Translations under genes and position numbers: made by a program
Shown: one piece after another, positions 45,845 to 54,350 of the stretch
Numbering within the stretch: the first letter of the stretch is position 1
How the letters are laid out: every line of letters begins with the position of its first letter
Notes under the pieces: model-generated
Seen by the model: only the letters and a program-made list of their open reading frames with translations
What the model was told of the DNA's origin: nothing
The model's database searches: none
Assembly (NCBI GenBank): GCA_017306155.1
Contig: JAFKJB010000019.1
Coordinates: forward strand, 1 to 64,000
Length of the DNA: 64,000 bases
Source: Nitrosospira multiformis
GTDB lineage: Bacteria; Pseudomonadota; Gammaproteobacteria; Burkholderiales; Nitrosomonadaceae
Reading direction: 5' to 3'

Positions 45845-46381
45845 CTAAGTGCGTAAGTGCGTCTCAGGTCCTGCCCCGGATTGGGCGACGGCTCGCTGCA
45901 ATCTGTCATATTCGGTCCGAGCTTCAGCCAGGAGTTGGTTCCAGTCGTCTGGGGGATGGCCGCTTTCCAGCATCCTGCGGAAGACCCGGTATGCGTCGTT
46001 GCTGCTCTCGTAGGCTCGTTTCGTGCCCTCGTCGTTCACCCACGCATAAACGATTACTTTGCTCGGCGCGTGATAGCGGAAAAATAGCCGGTACTGCTGA
46101 AAGAACTTGGCGCGAACCCAGTGCTTGTGCTCATCCCCTAAGCTGCCGCCCTGGCGATACTCTGGACGGGCCGGGTTCTGCGGGATTACCTCGAAGGCCA
46201 GTCTGGAGATGGCCGCGAGGCGCTTGGCGGCATTCCTCTTGATATAGTCGAGGGGGTTCTTCTGCTTCAGGGCCTCGACTTCGCGAGCCAGAGCCTCAAG
46301 CTGATCGAGAAACAGGGGATGTGCGAAGATTGTCCAGCCGTCGACGACAAGTGGCCTCGGCTTCCCCCGCTCATTCATCAT
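45845..46381 (-). CDS. yhaV: YhaV-type toxin of the PrlF-YhaV system
   Basis: About 178 residues from MM at 46381/46378. It starts MMNERGKPRPLVVDGW and has WTIFAHPLFLDQLEALAREV and LAFEVIPQNPARPEYRQGG, followed by the RelE-like core KFFQQYRLFFRYH. YhaV is a ribosome-dependent RNase of the RelE fold. It overlaps the antitoxin stop (46371-46373) by about 10 bases, the normal order antitoxin-then-toxin. It looks complete. Confidence 0.9.
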   Translation of the reverse strand: MMNERGKPRPLVVDGWTIFAHPLFLDQLEALAREVEALKQKNPLDYIKRNAAKRLAAISRLAFEVIPQNPARPEYRQGGSLGDEHKHWVRAKFFQQYRLFFRYHAPSKVIVYAWVNDEGTKRAYESSNDAYRVFRRMLESGHPPDDWNQLLAEARTEYDRLQRAVAQSGAGPETHLRT

Positions 46382-46697
46382 CTGCCGATAGCGTGGCATC
46401 GAGATCGACCTCGACGCCGGCGACCAGCGACTGGATACGCTGAACGAGGCCAGCGTCTACCGACTGGAGCCGCTCGGGATGGCTAGCGATATCTTGCGCG
46501 AGAAAGCGGAGGAACTGCTCCAGCAGTGGATCATTGTCCTCGGCGGGCACTGCACGGCTGAGCACCACCTCGCCATCAGGACGGATGGTGTAGTGGATCT
46601 TGTCGCGCTTGCTGAGCTTGAGAGCACGGCGCACAGTTTCCGGGACGGTGGTCTGGTATCGATCGGTGAGCGTAGATTCAGCTTCGAGGGTGGGCAC
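46371..46697 (-). CDS. prlF: PrlF (SohA)-type AbrB-like antitoxin
   Basis: 108 residues. The swapped-hairpin N-terminus is TLTDRYQTTVPETVRRALKL followed by KRDKIHYTIRPDGEVVLSRA; the rest is an acidic helical tail. PrlF binds YhaV and its own promoter. The gene lies just upstream of yhaV on the minus strand. Inverted repeats at 46713-46768 are the probable operator. Confidence 0.88.
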   Translation of the reverse strand: MPTLEAESTLTDRYQTTVPETVRRALKLSKRDKIHYTIRPDGEVVLSRAVPAEDNDPLLEQFLRFLAQDIASHPERLQSVDAGLVQRIQSLVAGVEVDLDATLSADDE

Positions 46698-46712
46698 AGC
46701 ACTCTCCAGAGT

Positions 46713-46768
46713 GAGACAATGAATGTGTTAATAGTAATGCAGTTGCATTGTCTCGTCAATGCAACTGC
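46713..46768 (-). promoter_or_regulatory. overlapping inverted repeats upstream of prlF, likely operator
   Basis: GCAGTTGCATTG (46739-46750) is the exact reverse complement of CAATGCAACTGC (46757-46768), with a 6-base gap. GAGACAATG (46713-46721) pairs with CATTGTCTC (46746-46754). The two symmetries share bases, as expected for an autoregulated TA promoter with two binding modes. Confidence 0.7.
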
Positions 46769-47075
46769 TAAGGCGCTATCAGCTGGCACGGACTCAGCCG
46801 GACAAGCGGTGGATTGGATTGAGGAAAAGCTGAAATGAATATCAGCAAAAAAGGAGTCCCGGAAGCAAGATGACCATCCACTGGATCACAGCCGGTTCTG
46901 AAACGCAGGCTGCTGAGCGGGTAATTCGCAGAAAGAATTTCTGATTTTAGAATCGTCACAGGTAATCTACCAAGCGGGTTTGGGCAAATCATTTTGCCCA
47001 ATGCAAAAATTGCAAACCCGTCATCCCTTATGTGATACTTGTATCGCAATTTACGTCATTTCCAATTGAATTTTT
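46769..47075. other. intergenic region with right repeat copy
   Basis: 307 bp after the prlF operator. It contains the right 56-bp repeat (46893-46948), including the last codons of a second toxin relic (PVLKRRLLSG then TAA). The last 50 bp hold the promoter region of relB. Both strands lack a supported gene. Confidence 0.6.
46893..46948 (+). repeat. 56-bp direct repeat, right copy
   Basis: 51 of 56 bases identical to 41999-42054, starting CGGTTCTGAAACGCAGGC. Both copies end a toxin-like reading frame (LERRLLSG versus LKRRLLSG). Confidence 0.85.
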
Positions 47076-47303
47076 ATGGCTCTCTCGATTCGGCTTCCCA
47101 GTGATCTGGAAGCCAGGTTGAAAAACCTGGCGGCCAAAACGGGGCGGACCAAGAGTTATTACATTACTGAGGCGATCCGTGAACATCTGGATGATCTGGA
47201 AGATGTGTATCTGGCCGAGCAACGCCTGGCCGATATTCGTTCCGGTAAAACCCGGGCAGCGCGGATAGAGGAAGTGACGAAGCGTTATGGCGTGGAGGAT
47301 TGA
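47076..47303 (+). CDS. relB: RelB-type ribbon-helix-helix antitoxin
   Basis: 75 residues: ALSIRLPSDLEARLKNLAAK is the RHH strand and helix, KSYYITEAIREHLDDLEDVY the second helix, and a toxin-binding tail follows. It fits RelB/DinJ-type antitoxins. It overlaps the broken relE by 17 bases. The antitoxin frame itself is intact, so the module is an orphan antitoxin. Confidence 0.85.
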   Translation: MALSIRLPSDLEARLKNLAAKTGRTKSYYITEAIREHLDDLEDVYLAEQRLADIRSGKTRAARIEEVTKRYGVED

Positions 47304-47555
47304 GCTAGATCCTGCGGTTGAGCGTGAATTGAGCCAGCTCGAGCCGCCCGTGGCACGCCGTATTCTGGTTTTTTTGTACGAACGCGTGGCGCTGCTTGAC
47401 GACCCACGCAATATCGGTGAAACCCTGAAGGGTTCCACCTGAATAAATTCTGGAAGTATCGGGTTGGCAATTACCGCGTTATCGCAAATATCGAGGACAG
47501 CACGGTGCGGATTCTCATTGTGAAAACAGGCCCTCGCAGGGAGATATATCGCTGA
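47287..47555 (+). pseudogene. relE: RelE-type toxin with a one-base deletion
   Basis: From ATG 47287 the frame reads MAWRIELDPAVERELSQLEP and ends at TGA 47440-47442 after GETLKGST. In the next frame it continues as NKFWKYRVGNYRVIANIEDS and RILIVKTGPRREIYR to TGA 47553. This is the normal RelE core with one base missing near 47438. Either a sequencing error or a true frameshift silences the toxin. Confidence 0.88.
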
Positions 47556-47730
47556 AGGTTTTTTCTCTGTTTTTAGTATTGGAGGAGGAAACTGCACATC
47601 AATTCGCGTTTGTCCATTATTTCCATTATGTCGGAATACGGGCTAGACTTAATACATAAAATGAGTGCATAAGATGAGGAGTCACATGAGCTGATTCTCA
47701 TGGTGAATCAACCCTAGAGGGAGGCATCCG

Positions 47731-48930
47731 ATGGAGATTGCAGGCCAGTCGCAGAAAATAACCGCGCTGACACGTGTGCGAGACATGTTGGCAATACCGC
47801 TCGCCGGAATGGCGACATTTTTTTATGTCCTGTGGCAATTGGTGATGGAGCAGCAGTTTTTTCTGCGCACCTTTCTGGTGGAGCGCATGGGCAAGCGCGC
47901 TGTGAAGAAACTGCCGCTGGGGTATTGGAATGTGCTGACTCTGAAGGGCATCATGTTGTGCCAGCATCTGTCCCGCAATCCGCGCCTGTTCCGGGATGCG
48001 CGCAAGCGTACCGAATCCCGTATCCTGCAGCGCTTGCAGGATCGGGGCATACCGCGCGGGCAGATTCTCTCCATCACGGAATATCAACCCGGCCAGATAG
48101 AGCCCAATCGGTTTTACCGGGAGCATGTGAAGCGCGGGGTGCCGTGCATTATGCGGGGATTCGTGGGTAATGCGCCGGTTGACTGGACACTCGACAAACT
48201 CGCGGAACGTTTTCCGGATACCATCGTCCAGGCCCTGGACAAGCGGAGCAAGAAGATGGTGAACGCTTCCCTGCGCGAGATCGCGGAGGATCGCCGCTGC
48301 AATTACATTCCGCAGCAATTGCTGCTCGACCAGAATCCGGCTTTCTATGAATACTTCCGCATTCCGCGCTCGCACGCCTATTTCCCCGTCATAGGCCGGC
48401 CCTCGAAACCGGTTCTGAGCTTTCTGATCTTGGGTTTGGGGGCGGGATTGAACGCGAACTACCACTGTGAGGAAGGACCCAACTGGTATCTTGCCGTTTC
48501 CGGCTCCAAGCGCTGGACCTTGATCGAATCCGAATATTCCTGGCTGCTATACCCGGCCGCTCTTGGCAATGGCATGCGCCGGTTTGCAGAGTTCAGCGCG
48601 AATGAGGAAGGAGAACCGAGCGATCGGGATGCATATCCCCTGGTGGAATATGCACCGCGTTATGAATTCGATCTCCATCCCGGCGATGTTCTGTTTTTTC
48701 CTGCCTGGATGTGGCACAAGACAATCAATCTCAATGAAGAAGGCCTGGGGATCACCTGCCGCTACACCGCGCCCACCGAAATCTCCAACAGGTATTTCCG
48801 CGCCCTGCAGCTGCTCTCGGGAGGTTTCTGGAAAAGCTGCGTGGAAGTCATCAGCTGCAGCATAAGAGGTAATATCGCCTCGCTTGCCAGTGATACCGAC
48901 CATAACGAGCAGGAAACAGTGTTGTACTGA
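47731..48930 (+). CDS. cupin-like (JmjC-type, Cupin_8) protein
   Basis: 399 residues with good ribosome-binding site GAGGGAGG. The cupin-8 domain occupies about residues 125-345. The metal-binding region is NANYHCEEGPNWYLAVSGSK (first His and acid) with the second His in DVLFFPAWMWHKTINLN, the pattern of iron(II)/2-oxoglutarate oxygenases. A hydrophobic stretch near the N-terminus (PLAGMATFFYVLWQLVM) may be a membrane anchor. The substrate is unknown. Downstream neighbours share no obvious pathway. Confidence 0.75.
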   Translation: MEIAGQSQKITALTRVRDMLAIPLAGMATFFYVLWQLVMEQQFFLRTFLVERMGKRAVKKLPLGYWNVLTLKGIMLCQHLSRNPRLFRDARKRTESRILQRLQDRGIPRGQILSITEYQPGQIEPNRFYREHVKRGVPCIMRGFVGNAPVDWTLDKLAERFPDTIVQALDKRSKKMVNASLREIAEDRRCNYIPQQLLLDQNPAFYEYFRIPRSHAYFPVIGRPSKPVLSFLILGLGAGLNANYHCEEGPNWYLAVSGSKRWTLIESEYSWLLYPAALGNGMRRFAEFSANEEGEPSDRDAYPLVEYAPRYEFDLHPGDVLFFPAWMWHKTINLNEEGLGITCRYTAPTEISNRYFRALQLLSGGFWKSCVEVISCSIRGNIASLASDTDHNEQETVLY

Positions 48931-49104
48931 GTGGAATTCCTTCTGCTTCCTTCTGTCAGCGGCACAGCCACCGTTATCTCCCGTGGGGGCTTACGCTTGC
49001 CTGTTTACGCTGCTGTGAAAATGCCTGCGCCCGCCAGAATGCTGGCTCTACCTGCGTAGAACCGGGACGCCCCGAACGCCAAAGCCGGTAGCGAAAGCAG
49101 CAAC

Positions 49105-51285
49105 TCATTGAAGAGGATTCCGGACCAGTTCCTGAAAGAGCTTTGCCCAGCGGGCAATGGTGCCGGCATCGAACGCGCCTATGCCCTTTTTCAGCGCCTG
49201 TTCCTTGACGCGCTTTGCAACTTCAACTCTCCACTCGTCACGTAGCACCAGGTCTTGCGCTTCGGCCCAGGCCTCCACCTGGGCTACCACCGGCCTGCCG
49301 TTGACCAGGACGTCCGCAAAGGGCGTATCCGTATTCCTCTCCCAGCGGTCTATCACCTGTGCAAAAAATGGCGCAGGTATCATATCTTCCGTCGTGGAAT
49401 TGCTGAAGAGAACGTAATTATCCGTCGAAAAGATGCGCTCTTGCGCGCCGCTGTATAAATCCGATTTCAATTCTGCATTGATCTGTTTTCCTGCTTCATC
49501 ATCCCGCAGGACTACCTTGGGCAGCGCCTCGTCGCGCCCGCTGATAATGCTTGCGATCACGCCTACCGTTTTGCTGCCGCCGGCCGGAGGAAAGAGCAGT
49601 TCGCGCTTGGGGGCTATCTTGTTTGCCCCAATGAGCAGTGTCTTGATGGCCGAGAGATAATATTGATCCGAGACGCGCTGCACGACGACCGGCTGGCAGC
49701 CTGTTACCATGCTCTCGGCAATATTCAGGTTCAACGCCGAGTGAACCACATAGGCGGCCCCCGCCTGCCGGATATCCTTTTCCACGCTGCGAAGGTCGGA
49801 CGTCACCTGCGTCGTTCCGTTAGGGGAAACATACACCTTGCGCGCCCGTCCCAGGTGCTCTGCATCCAGCAGGAAAGGTGAATGGGTCGTGTAGAGGATT
49901 TTGTTGGCTTTTGCAAGACTGTCGAAGAAGGCAAAAAGGTTACGCTGCGCCAGGGGGTGCAGCGACAATCCGGGCTCGTCCAGCAACAAGACAGCGTTCT
50001 GGTGCTCACCCCCGCTTTCCACGAGAAAGACCAGATAAAAACTCAGAAACCACTGAAGCCCCGTGCTTCTGCTTTCGAGCTCGACTTCCTCCGGCCGGCG
50101 ATCATCGGAAACCCATATGCGGAAATGGCTTCCATCCGCTTCGAAGCGGAATTTGTAATCCCCCTGCTTCCACCAGTTTCTGAACTTATCCGTCAGAAGC
50201 CCGCCTGCCGATTGCAGCAGGATGGAACGCTCCCTTTTCTTCATCGCGATTTCCCGGATTTCTTCCACTGTGGGTTCACGACGACGACCCTTGCGCCTTG
50301 GGAAGTCCCGCCCGAGTTCAAGGATTTCTCCCGGCTCGAGGCCTACGAATTTAAAAAGGACCCGCAGCGTACGCGACTTGGCTGCTTCTCTGGGGCCAAG
50401 GTCAGTGCGTTGAAGATTCTGTACTACATGGGGAAGATAGATTTCAGAATCCAGATTTCCGAATTCAGAGTAATAGACAAATTTCGGGAGGGAGTGGATT
50501 ACCGCATCCACAATATCCTCTGTGCCTTCCCCCGATGATCTCCTGATCTCGCCAAGCTCTTCCCGTCGGGGGAAGGAGATCGAATAATCCCCGCTGAAGT
50601 ACCGTTTTACAGCGATGAGGGAGGCCTCTTCACTGGAGATCTCCAGCTTGCCGCAAAGCTCTTCTCCAAGCTCTCCTGCCTCAAATTCCGCCGTTATGAA
50701 GCAGAAGTTTTCCGGCGCCTGCCGCAGGGCGGCGAATTGCTTTTTCGGGTAGTCGGAAGCGGGCACGATCTCTCCTCCGACTGCCGGGTTCAGCTTCCAG
50801 AGCGGAATCAGCAGGTTTGTCTTGCCGGATTCGTTCACGCCGACGAGCGCAGTAACGCTATCGATCTCAATCCAGCCGCTGTCCTCTACCGAGCGAAAAT
50901 TCGTGACCAGAAATCGAGTGAGGTGCATAGGGTGTATTATTCTTTCGTTTATTGCTTCGCTCACGACCGCTTCACTCACGACCGGCGAGTCAATGGGGCT
51001 TTCGCCATTGCTTGTTGCTCCCGCATGATCCCCGTGGTCTGTTATGTCCGTTACGTCCGGCGCATCCGGTACCTCCGGCGCATCCGGTGTATCCGGTGTA
51101 TCTGGTGTATCCGGCGTATCTGGTACGTCCGGTGTATCCGATACATCCGATACGTCTGGTATATCCGGTGCGCCTGGTACATCTGATGAGTTCGATATGC
51201 GGGGAAGGAGCAGCATGTCTTGCAATGATTGCTTATTCATAGAGTTTGTATCTTCTTCTGTGGCAGGCAATATATGTGCTGTCAT
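49105..51285 (-). CDS. OLD-family AAA ATPase with Toprim-like C-terminus
   Basis: 726 residues. Walker A is ALVGVNESGKTNLL (149-157); Walker B with signature is VLLLDEPGLSLHPLAQRNLF, and the H-loop is LYTTHSPFLLDAE. The C-terminal region corresponds to the OLD Toprim nuclease, but the expected V-E-G is VVVQRVSDQYYL and the D-x-D region is VVLRDDEAGK, so key acids look altered. The N-terminal 120 residues are low complexity, with (P-D-x)n repeats from a 9-bp array. MHLTRFLVTNF (about 120) could be a truer start. Such ATPases occur in anti-phage or DNA repair loci. Confidence 0.8.
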   Translation of the reverse strand: MTAHILPATEEDTNSMNKQSLQDMLLLPRISNSSDVPGAPDIPDVSDVSDTPDVPDTPDTPDTPDTPDAPEVPDAPDVTDITDHGDHAGATSNGESPIDSPVVSEAVVSEAINERIIHPMHLTRFLVTNFRSVEDSGWIEIDSVTALVGVNESGKTNLLIPLWKLNPAVGGEIVPASDYPKKQFAALRQAPENFCFITAEFEAGELGEELCGKLEISSEEASLIAVKRYFSGDYSISFPRREELGEIRRSSGEGTEDIVDAVIHSLPKFVYYSEFGNLDSEIYLPHVVQNLQRTDLGPREAAKSRTLRVLFKFVGLEPGEILELGRDFPRRKGRRREPTVEEIREIAMKKRERSILLQSAGGLLTDKFRNWWKQGDYKFRFEADGSHFRIWVSDDRRPEEVELESRSTGLQWFLSFYLVFLVESGGEHQNAVLLLDEPGLSLHPLAQRNLFAFFDSLAKANKILYTTHSPFLLDAEHLGRARKVYVSPNGTTQVTSDLRSVEKDIRQAGAAYVVHSALNLNIAESMVTGCQPVVVQRVSDQYYLSAIKTLLIGANKIAPKRELLFPPAGGSKTVGVIASIISGRDEALPKVVLRDDEAGKQINAELKSDLYSGAQERIFSTDNYVLFSNSTTEDMIPAPFFAQVIDRWERNTDTPFADVLVNGRPVVAQVEAWAEAQDLVLRDEWRVEVAKRVKEQALKKGIGAFDAGTIARWAKLFQELVRNPLQ
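51045..51183. repeat. 9-bp tandem array coding (P/S-D-x)n in the OLD-like protein
   Basis: About 15 units of the form TCCGGTGTA with one or two changes each. They encode PDT, PDV, SDV and PDA triplets on the minus strand. Unit length keeps the frame, so copy number can change without breaking the gene. Confidence 0.8.
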
Positions 51286-51466
51286 TATAATCCACTGATT
51301 GCGCGGGACGGGTACTTAAAGAGCGTTTGTTGAGCTGGAATCTTTAATGCTTTTAGACAACGTTGTCAACCTGTCAAAAGCTGCGAAATGCAGGCTGCGT
51401 CTTGCCTCCTTATTCTTATCTCCTTGCTTCTTATTCTTTTCCTGTTCCCATTCTCAGTCTGTAAAG

Positions 51467-51910
51467 CTATGCGCCATACAGTTCTGCGGGGGACAGGCCG
51501 AGATCGAGTCGAATGAGCGGCAGGGGCGGAGGCTCCAGTGACAGGCGCAGCTTCTGATAGGCGGCCTTGCTCGAAAAACCATAGGGTTCCGCATCATCGT
51601 TGTCGAAAGCGTAATATACGATGTCCACTCCTGCAATCACCATGGCCGCCAGGCACATGGGGCAGGGGTGGCCACTGGCATAAACGATGCTGCCTCTCAG
51701 ATCAGCGCGACCGAGGTTCCAGCTGGCAGCGCGCACTGCCTCCATTTCCGCATGCGTGGTGGGATCATTGCTTTGCACGACATCGTTGACGCCGGTGGAG
51801 ATAGCCTGCCCATCAATGGCGAGGACTGCGGCAAAGGGCCGGCCCCCGCGTTCACGGTTGTTCCTGGCAAGGCGCACCGCTTCCCGCAGGAATGTTTCAT
51901 GTTGAGACAT
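51467..51910 (-). CDS. zinc-dependent nucleoside/guanine deaminase family protein
   Basis: 147 residues of the cytidine deaminase-like fold. Zinc site: His and catalytic Glu in DPTTHAEMEAVRAAS; two Cys in SGHPCPMCLAAMVIAG. The order and C-terminal GFSSKAAYQKL resemble guanine deaminase (GuaD)-type rather than tRNA adenosine deaminase, though substrate cannot be fixed. It is cytosolic, 90 bp from the GNAT gene on the same strand. Confidence 0.82.
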   Translation of the reverse strand: MSQHETFLREAVRLARNNRERGGRPFAAVLAIDGQAISTGVNDVVQSNDPTTHAEMEAVRAASWNLGRADLRGSIVYASGHPCPMCLAAMVIAGVDIVYYAFDNDDAEPYGFSSKAAYQKLRLSLEPPPLPLIRLDLGLSPAELYGA

Positions 51911-52000
51911 CCGGCCTCCTGTCTGGTTTATCCGTCCTTATCGCCTATCGGCCGTGCCCAGCTGTATCGGCATGATTGTCGCCAGTCCCGGCCATTCATT

Positions 52001-52858
52001 TCAAAAGAGAATGGATGGCAGGAAGACGCCTGAGGGCTGACTGTAGAGGCCAAGGCTCATCAGATTCATCGGTTGAACTACCCGAAGTCCCTGCTGCAGG
52101 CACCAGCGGAACAACTCGCTATTGCGCGTGGGCAGGAGAAAACCGGGTCCTGCAAATGACTCCGCGGCGCCGATCAGGGCCTTGAGGTCTTCATTGCTTT
52201 CTCCTGCCGCATGCCCCGTGAAACCGATTAATGTCGCGTAACCGGTAATGCGGCCTCCGTGTTCCACCACCGTTGCGGTCCGCTGCGCAATCGCGTGGCG
52301 CAATTCCTGCCCTCTATCGTGGCCGTGTATCTTCCGGCACAAGCGGTCGCATGCGTTTGCATCCTCCACCACTACAGGACGGACATTGTAGCCGGCGATA
52401 TCGATTCGCAGGGGTGCTCCCTGCAGAGTTGCCAAGGGTTCCCGTACCTCAAACCCGAGCTTGGTATAGAGGGAAAGGGAGTGGTTGTTGTATGCAGCTT
52501 GCACCAGCCGTACGCCAGCGAAATGTTTATTCCGGGCATGCGCCAGCACATCCTCCATCAGGCCTCGGCCTACCCTGTCGCTTTGGGCTTCCGGTGTTAC
52601 CGTCAGCGGACCAATGCCGGCAATGGCAGAATCCTCCCACAGGAAATTGCTGCCTAGGACTCTTCCCTCGCTTTCAGCCACGGCTGAATATACATCGGGT
52701 CTCGAAAGCAAAGCCCGCAGGAGATCGCGGGCCACTTCGGGCGAGGGAAAGTCGGGTTTGAAACCGTGCTGCTGAGAAATAGCGTTGAATGCTTTGTAGC
52801 AGATCGTCCCGGCCGCCTCGGCATCCGCCGGGCGGCCCTCCCGTATTTTGAATTGCAT
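52001..52858 (-). CDS. GNAT family acetyltransferase with two GNAT-like halves
   Basis: 285 residues. The N-terminal half has the GNAT core (AGIGPLTVTPEAQSDRVGRG for motif A, ending YNNHSLSLYTKLGFEV). The C-terminal half has GGRITGYATLIGFTGHAAGE and a second GNAT-like fold with PTRNSELFRWCLQQGLRV. Only the first half shows a good acetyl-CoA loop (RVGRGL). The substrate is unknown. It lies upstream of the deaminase and may be co-transcribed. Confidence 0.78.
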   Translation of the reverse strand: MQFKIREGRPADAEAAGTICYKAFNAISQQHGFKPDFPSPEVARDLLRALLSRPDVYSAVAESEGRVLGSNFLWEDSAIAGIGPLTVTPEAQSDRVGRGLMEDVLAHARNKHFAGVRLVQAAYNNHSLSLYTKLGFEVREPLATLQGAPLRIDIAGYNVRPVVVEDANACDRLCRKIHGHDRGQELRHAIAQRTATVVEHGGRITGYATLIGFTGHAAGESNEDLKALIGAAESFAGPGFLLPTRNSELFRWCLQQGLRVVQPMNLMSLGLYSQPSGVFLPSILF

Positions 52859-53035
52859 GTTTCCCCCGCTAGTGGAAGCGCCTGATGGGCGATGGCAACA
52901 AACGTGCGTCAGAGCAGACGCGCGTCAGTATGATGATGTTACTCCCGAAAAGAGAACACTCTCGCGCAAACCGCCGTTGATACTCCAGGAAAGGAGTAAT
53001 CATGCGCTTAAGCCGGAAAAGTGCAATACTGATTC

Positions 53036-53791
53036 ATGGCTATCGCTACATTCCGTTTTTATGAGGAGCTGAATGACTTTCTCGCTCCCGCGCGGCGCAA
53101 GCGGGAATTCTCCTGTCCCTGCGCCCGTGCAGCGACCACCAAGCATATGATCGAAGCACTGGGTGTGCCGCATACCGAAGTGGAACTGGTGCTGGTAAAC
53201 GGAGAATCGGTGGGGTTCGAGCGGATACTGGAGCAGGGCGATCGGGTCGCGGTCTTTCCCAAATTCGAGAGGATCGATGTCACACCCCTGCTGCGCGTGC
53301 GCGAGCATCCCCTGCGGGTAACACGCTTCATTGCGGATGCCCATCTGGGGGGGCTGGCGCACCTGTTGCGCATGACGGGCTTCGACACGCTGTACGACAA
53401 TAATTATCACGACCGCCAGATCGAATTGCTCGCCGCCCAGGAAAGGCGCATCGTGCTCACCCGCGACCGGGAACTGCTCAAGCGGCGTTCGATTACCCAT
53501 GGATGTTATGTGCGGGCCTTGAAGCCTCCTGCCCAGCTCTGCGAGATTTTCGACCGGCTGGACCTCGCACACAGTATCAAGCCTTTTACTTTATGCCTGA
53601 ACTGCAACGCACCTCTGCGGCCGGTTGAAAAGGCCGCAGTGCTTGAGCGCCTGCCGCCGTCCGTACGCGAGCGCTTCGACCATTTCAGCACGTGCGATAT
53701 CTGTCAACGCGTTTTCTGGAAGGGTTCGCACTGGCAGCGCATGCAAACGATGCTGGAGGAATGCATTAAGCCGAATCGATTTGCGGGATAG
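53036..53791 (+). CDS. Mut7-C RNase with N-terminal ubiquitin-like domain
   Basis: 251 residues. The N-terminal 90 residues are the Mut7-C ubiquitin (beta-grasp) domain (ATFRFYEELNDFLAPARRKR; GDRVAVFPKFERIDV). Then the PIN-like Mut7-C domain begins FIADAHLGGLAHLLRMTGFD and includes VLTRDRELLKRR. It ends in a zinc ribbon (CLNCNAPLRPV; CDICQRVFWKGSHW). The family is a predicted RNase with unknown RNA target. The gene is complete. Confidence 0.9.
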   Translation: MAIATFRFYEELNDFLAPARRKREFSCPCARAATTKHMIEALGVPHTEVELVLVNGESVGFERILEQGDRVAVFPKFERIDVTPLLRVREHPLRVTRFIADAHLGGLAHLLRMTGFDTLYDNNYHDRQIELLAAQERRIVLTRDRELLKRRSITHGCYVRALKPPAQLCEIFDRLDLAHSIKPFTLCLNCNAPLRPVEKAAVLERLPPSVRERFDHFSTCDICQRVFWKGSHWQRMQTMLEECIKPNRFAG

Positions 53792-54035
53792 CGGCTCACG
53801 CAGGTGCAGTTGGAAAATCGCATTCGGGACAGAGCTCGCTCCTGCTCATCCGGCTACGGCTTTTGGATCGGTAATTGCTCGATTCTGTAATCCTCCCATT
53901 CGAATTTTTTTCCGGATGTGGTAGGATTAGCACCCTCAGATTCAGGCTTCAGGTTCGGCAAGGGCGAGCGGCATCAGGTTTTGCCTCTGTCATGCGTTGA
54001 ACCTGCAACTGAAATTACTCCGGTTCATTCAATCC

Positions 54036-54111
54036 GGGTCGTTAGCTCAGCTGGTAGAGCAGCGGACTCTTAATCCGTAGGTCGAGCGTTCGAATCGCTC
54101 ACGACCCACCA
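54036..54111 (+). tRNA. tRNA-Lys with anticodon CTT, CCA encoded
   Basis: Acceptor GGGTCGT/ACGACCC, D-arm GCTC/GAGC, anticodon loop CTCTTAA in stem GCGGA/TCCGT, T-arm GAGCG/CGCTC with TTCGAAT. Anticodon CTT reads AAG (Lys). CCA is encoded at 54109-54111. It is followed by a terminator and by integrase debris. Confidence 0.95.
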
Positions 54112-54120
54112 GTATTCAAG

Positions 54121-54150
54121 CGGCTTTCCGTCATGGAAGCCGTTTTTCTT
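54121..54150 (+). terminator. terminator after tRNA-Lys
   Basis: CGGCTTTCC, loop GTCAT, GGAAGCCG, then a T-rich tail (54143 on). It is a good rho-independent hairpin 9 bp after the tRNA. Confidence 0.8.
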
Positions 54151-54183
54151 TCCAACGATTTGTGTAATTCCTGTGTAATTATG

Positions 54184-54317
54184 TCAGCTGGACTTGCGGT
54201 ATCTGTCTGCAAGTCTATCCATTGCCGACCCGATATGTGCCCCGTTCTGGTGGCTGATCGTTCTACCATGCTCGAATTTTTGTGCCCTGAAATATATTTT
54301 ATGGCCGGCAGATCCAC
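54184..54317 (-). pseudogene. C-terminal relic of a phage-type tyrosine integrase
   Basis: On the minus strand two overlapping frames give IKYISGHKNSSMVER and then HQNGAHIGSAMDRLADRYR with one base missing between them. Joined, the text is the box-II GHK and nucleophile region (ERYAHQNGAHI) of a tyrosine integrase. The stop is at 54184. It ends close to tRNA-Lys, a typical attachment site, so an element was probably once integrated here. Confidence 0.7.
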
Positions 54318-54350
54318 CTCCGCCCGGTCCTGAAACAGAATGCCTGTTCG

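Noticed and set aside
51045-51183. Possible CRISPR array
   Set aside because: Units are 9 bp with no spacers and encode a peptide repeat, so this is a microsatellite.
45721-54035. attR copy of the tRNA-Ala 3' end
   Set aside because: By eye I found no second copy of the acceptor or T-arm sequence; a proper search is needed to exclude it.
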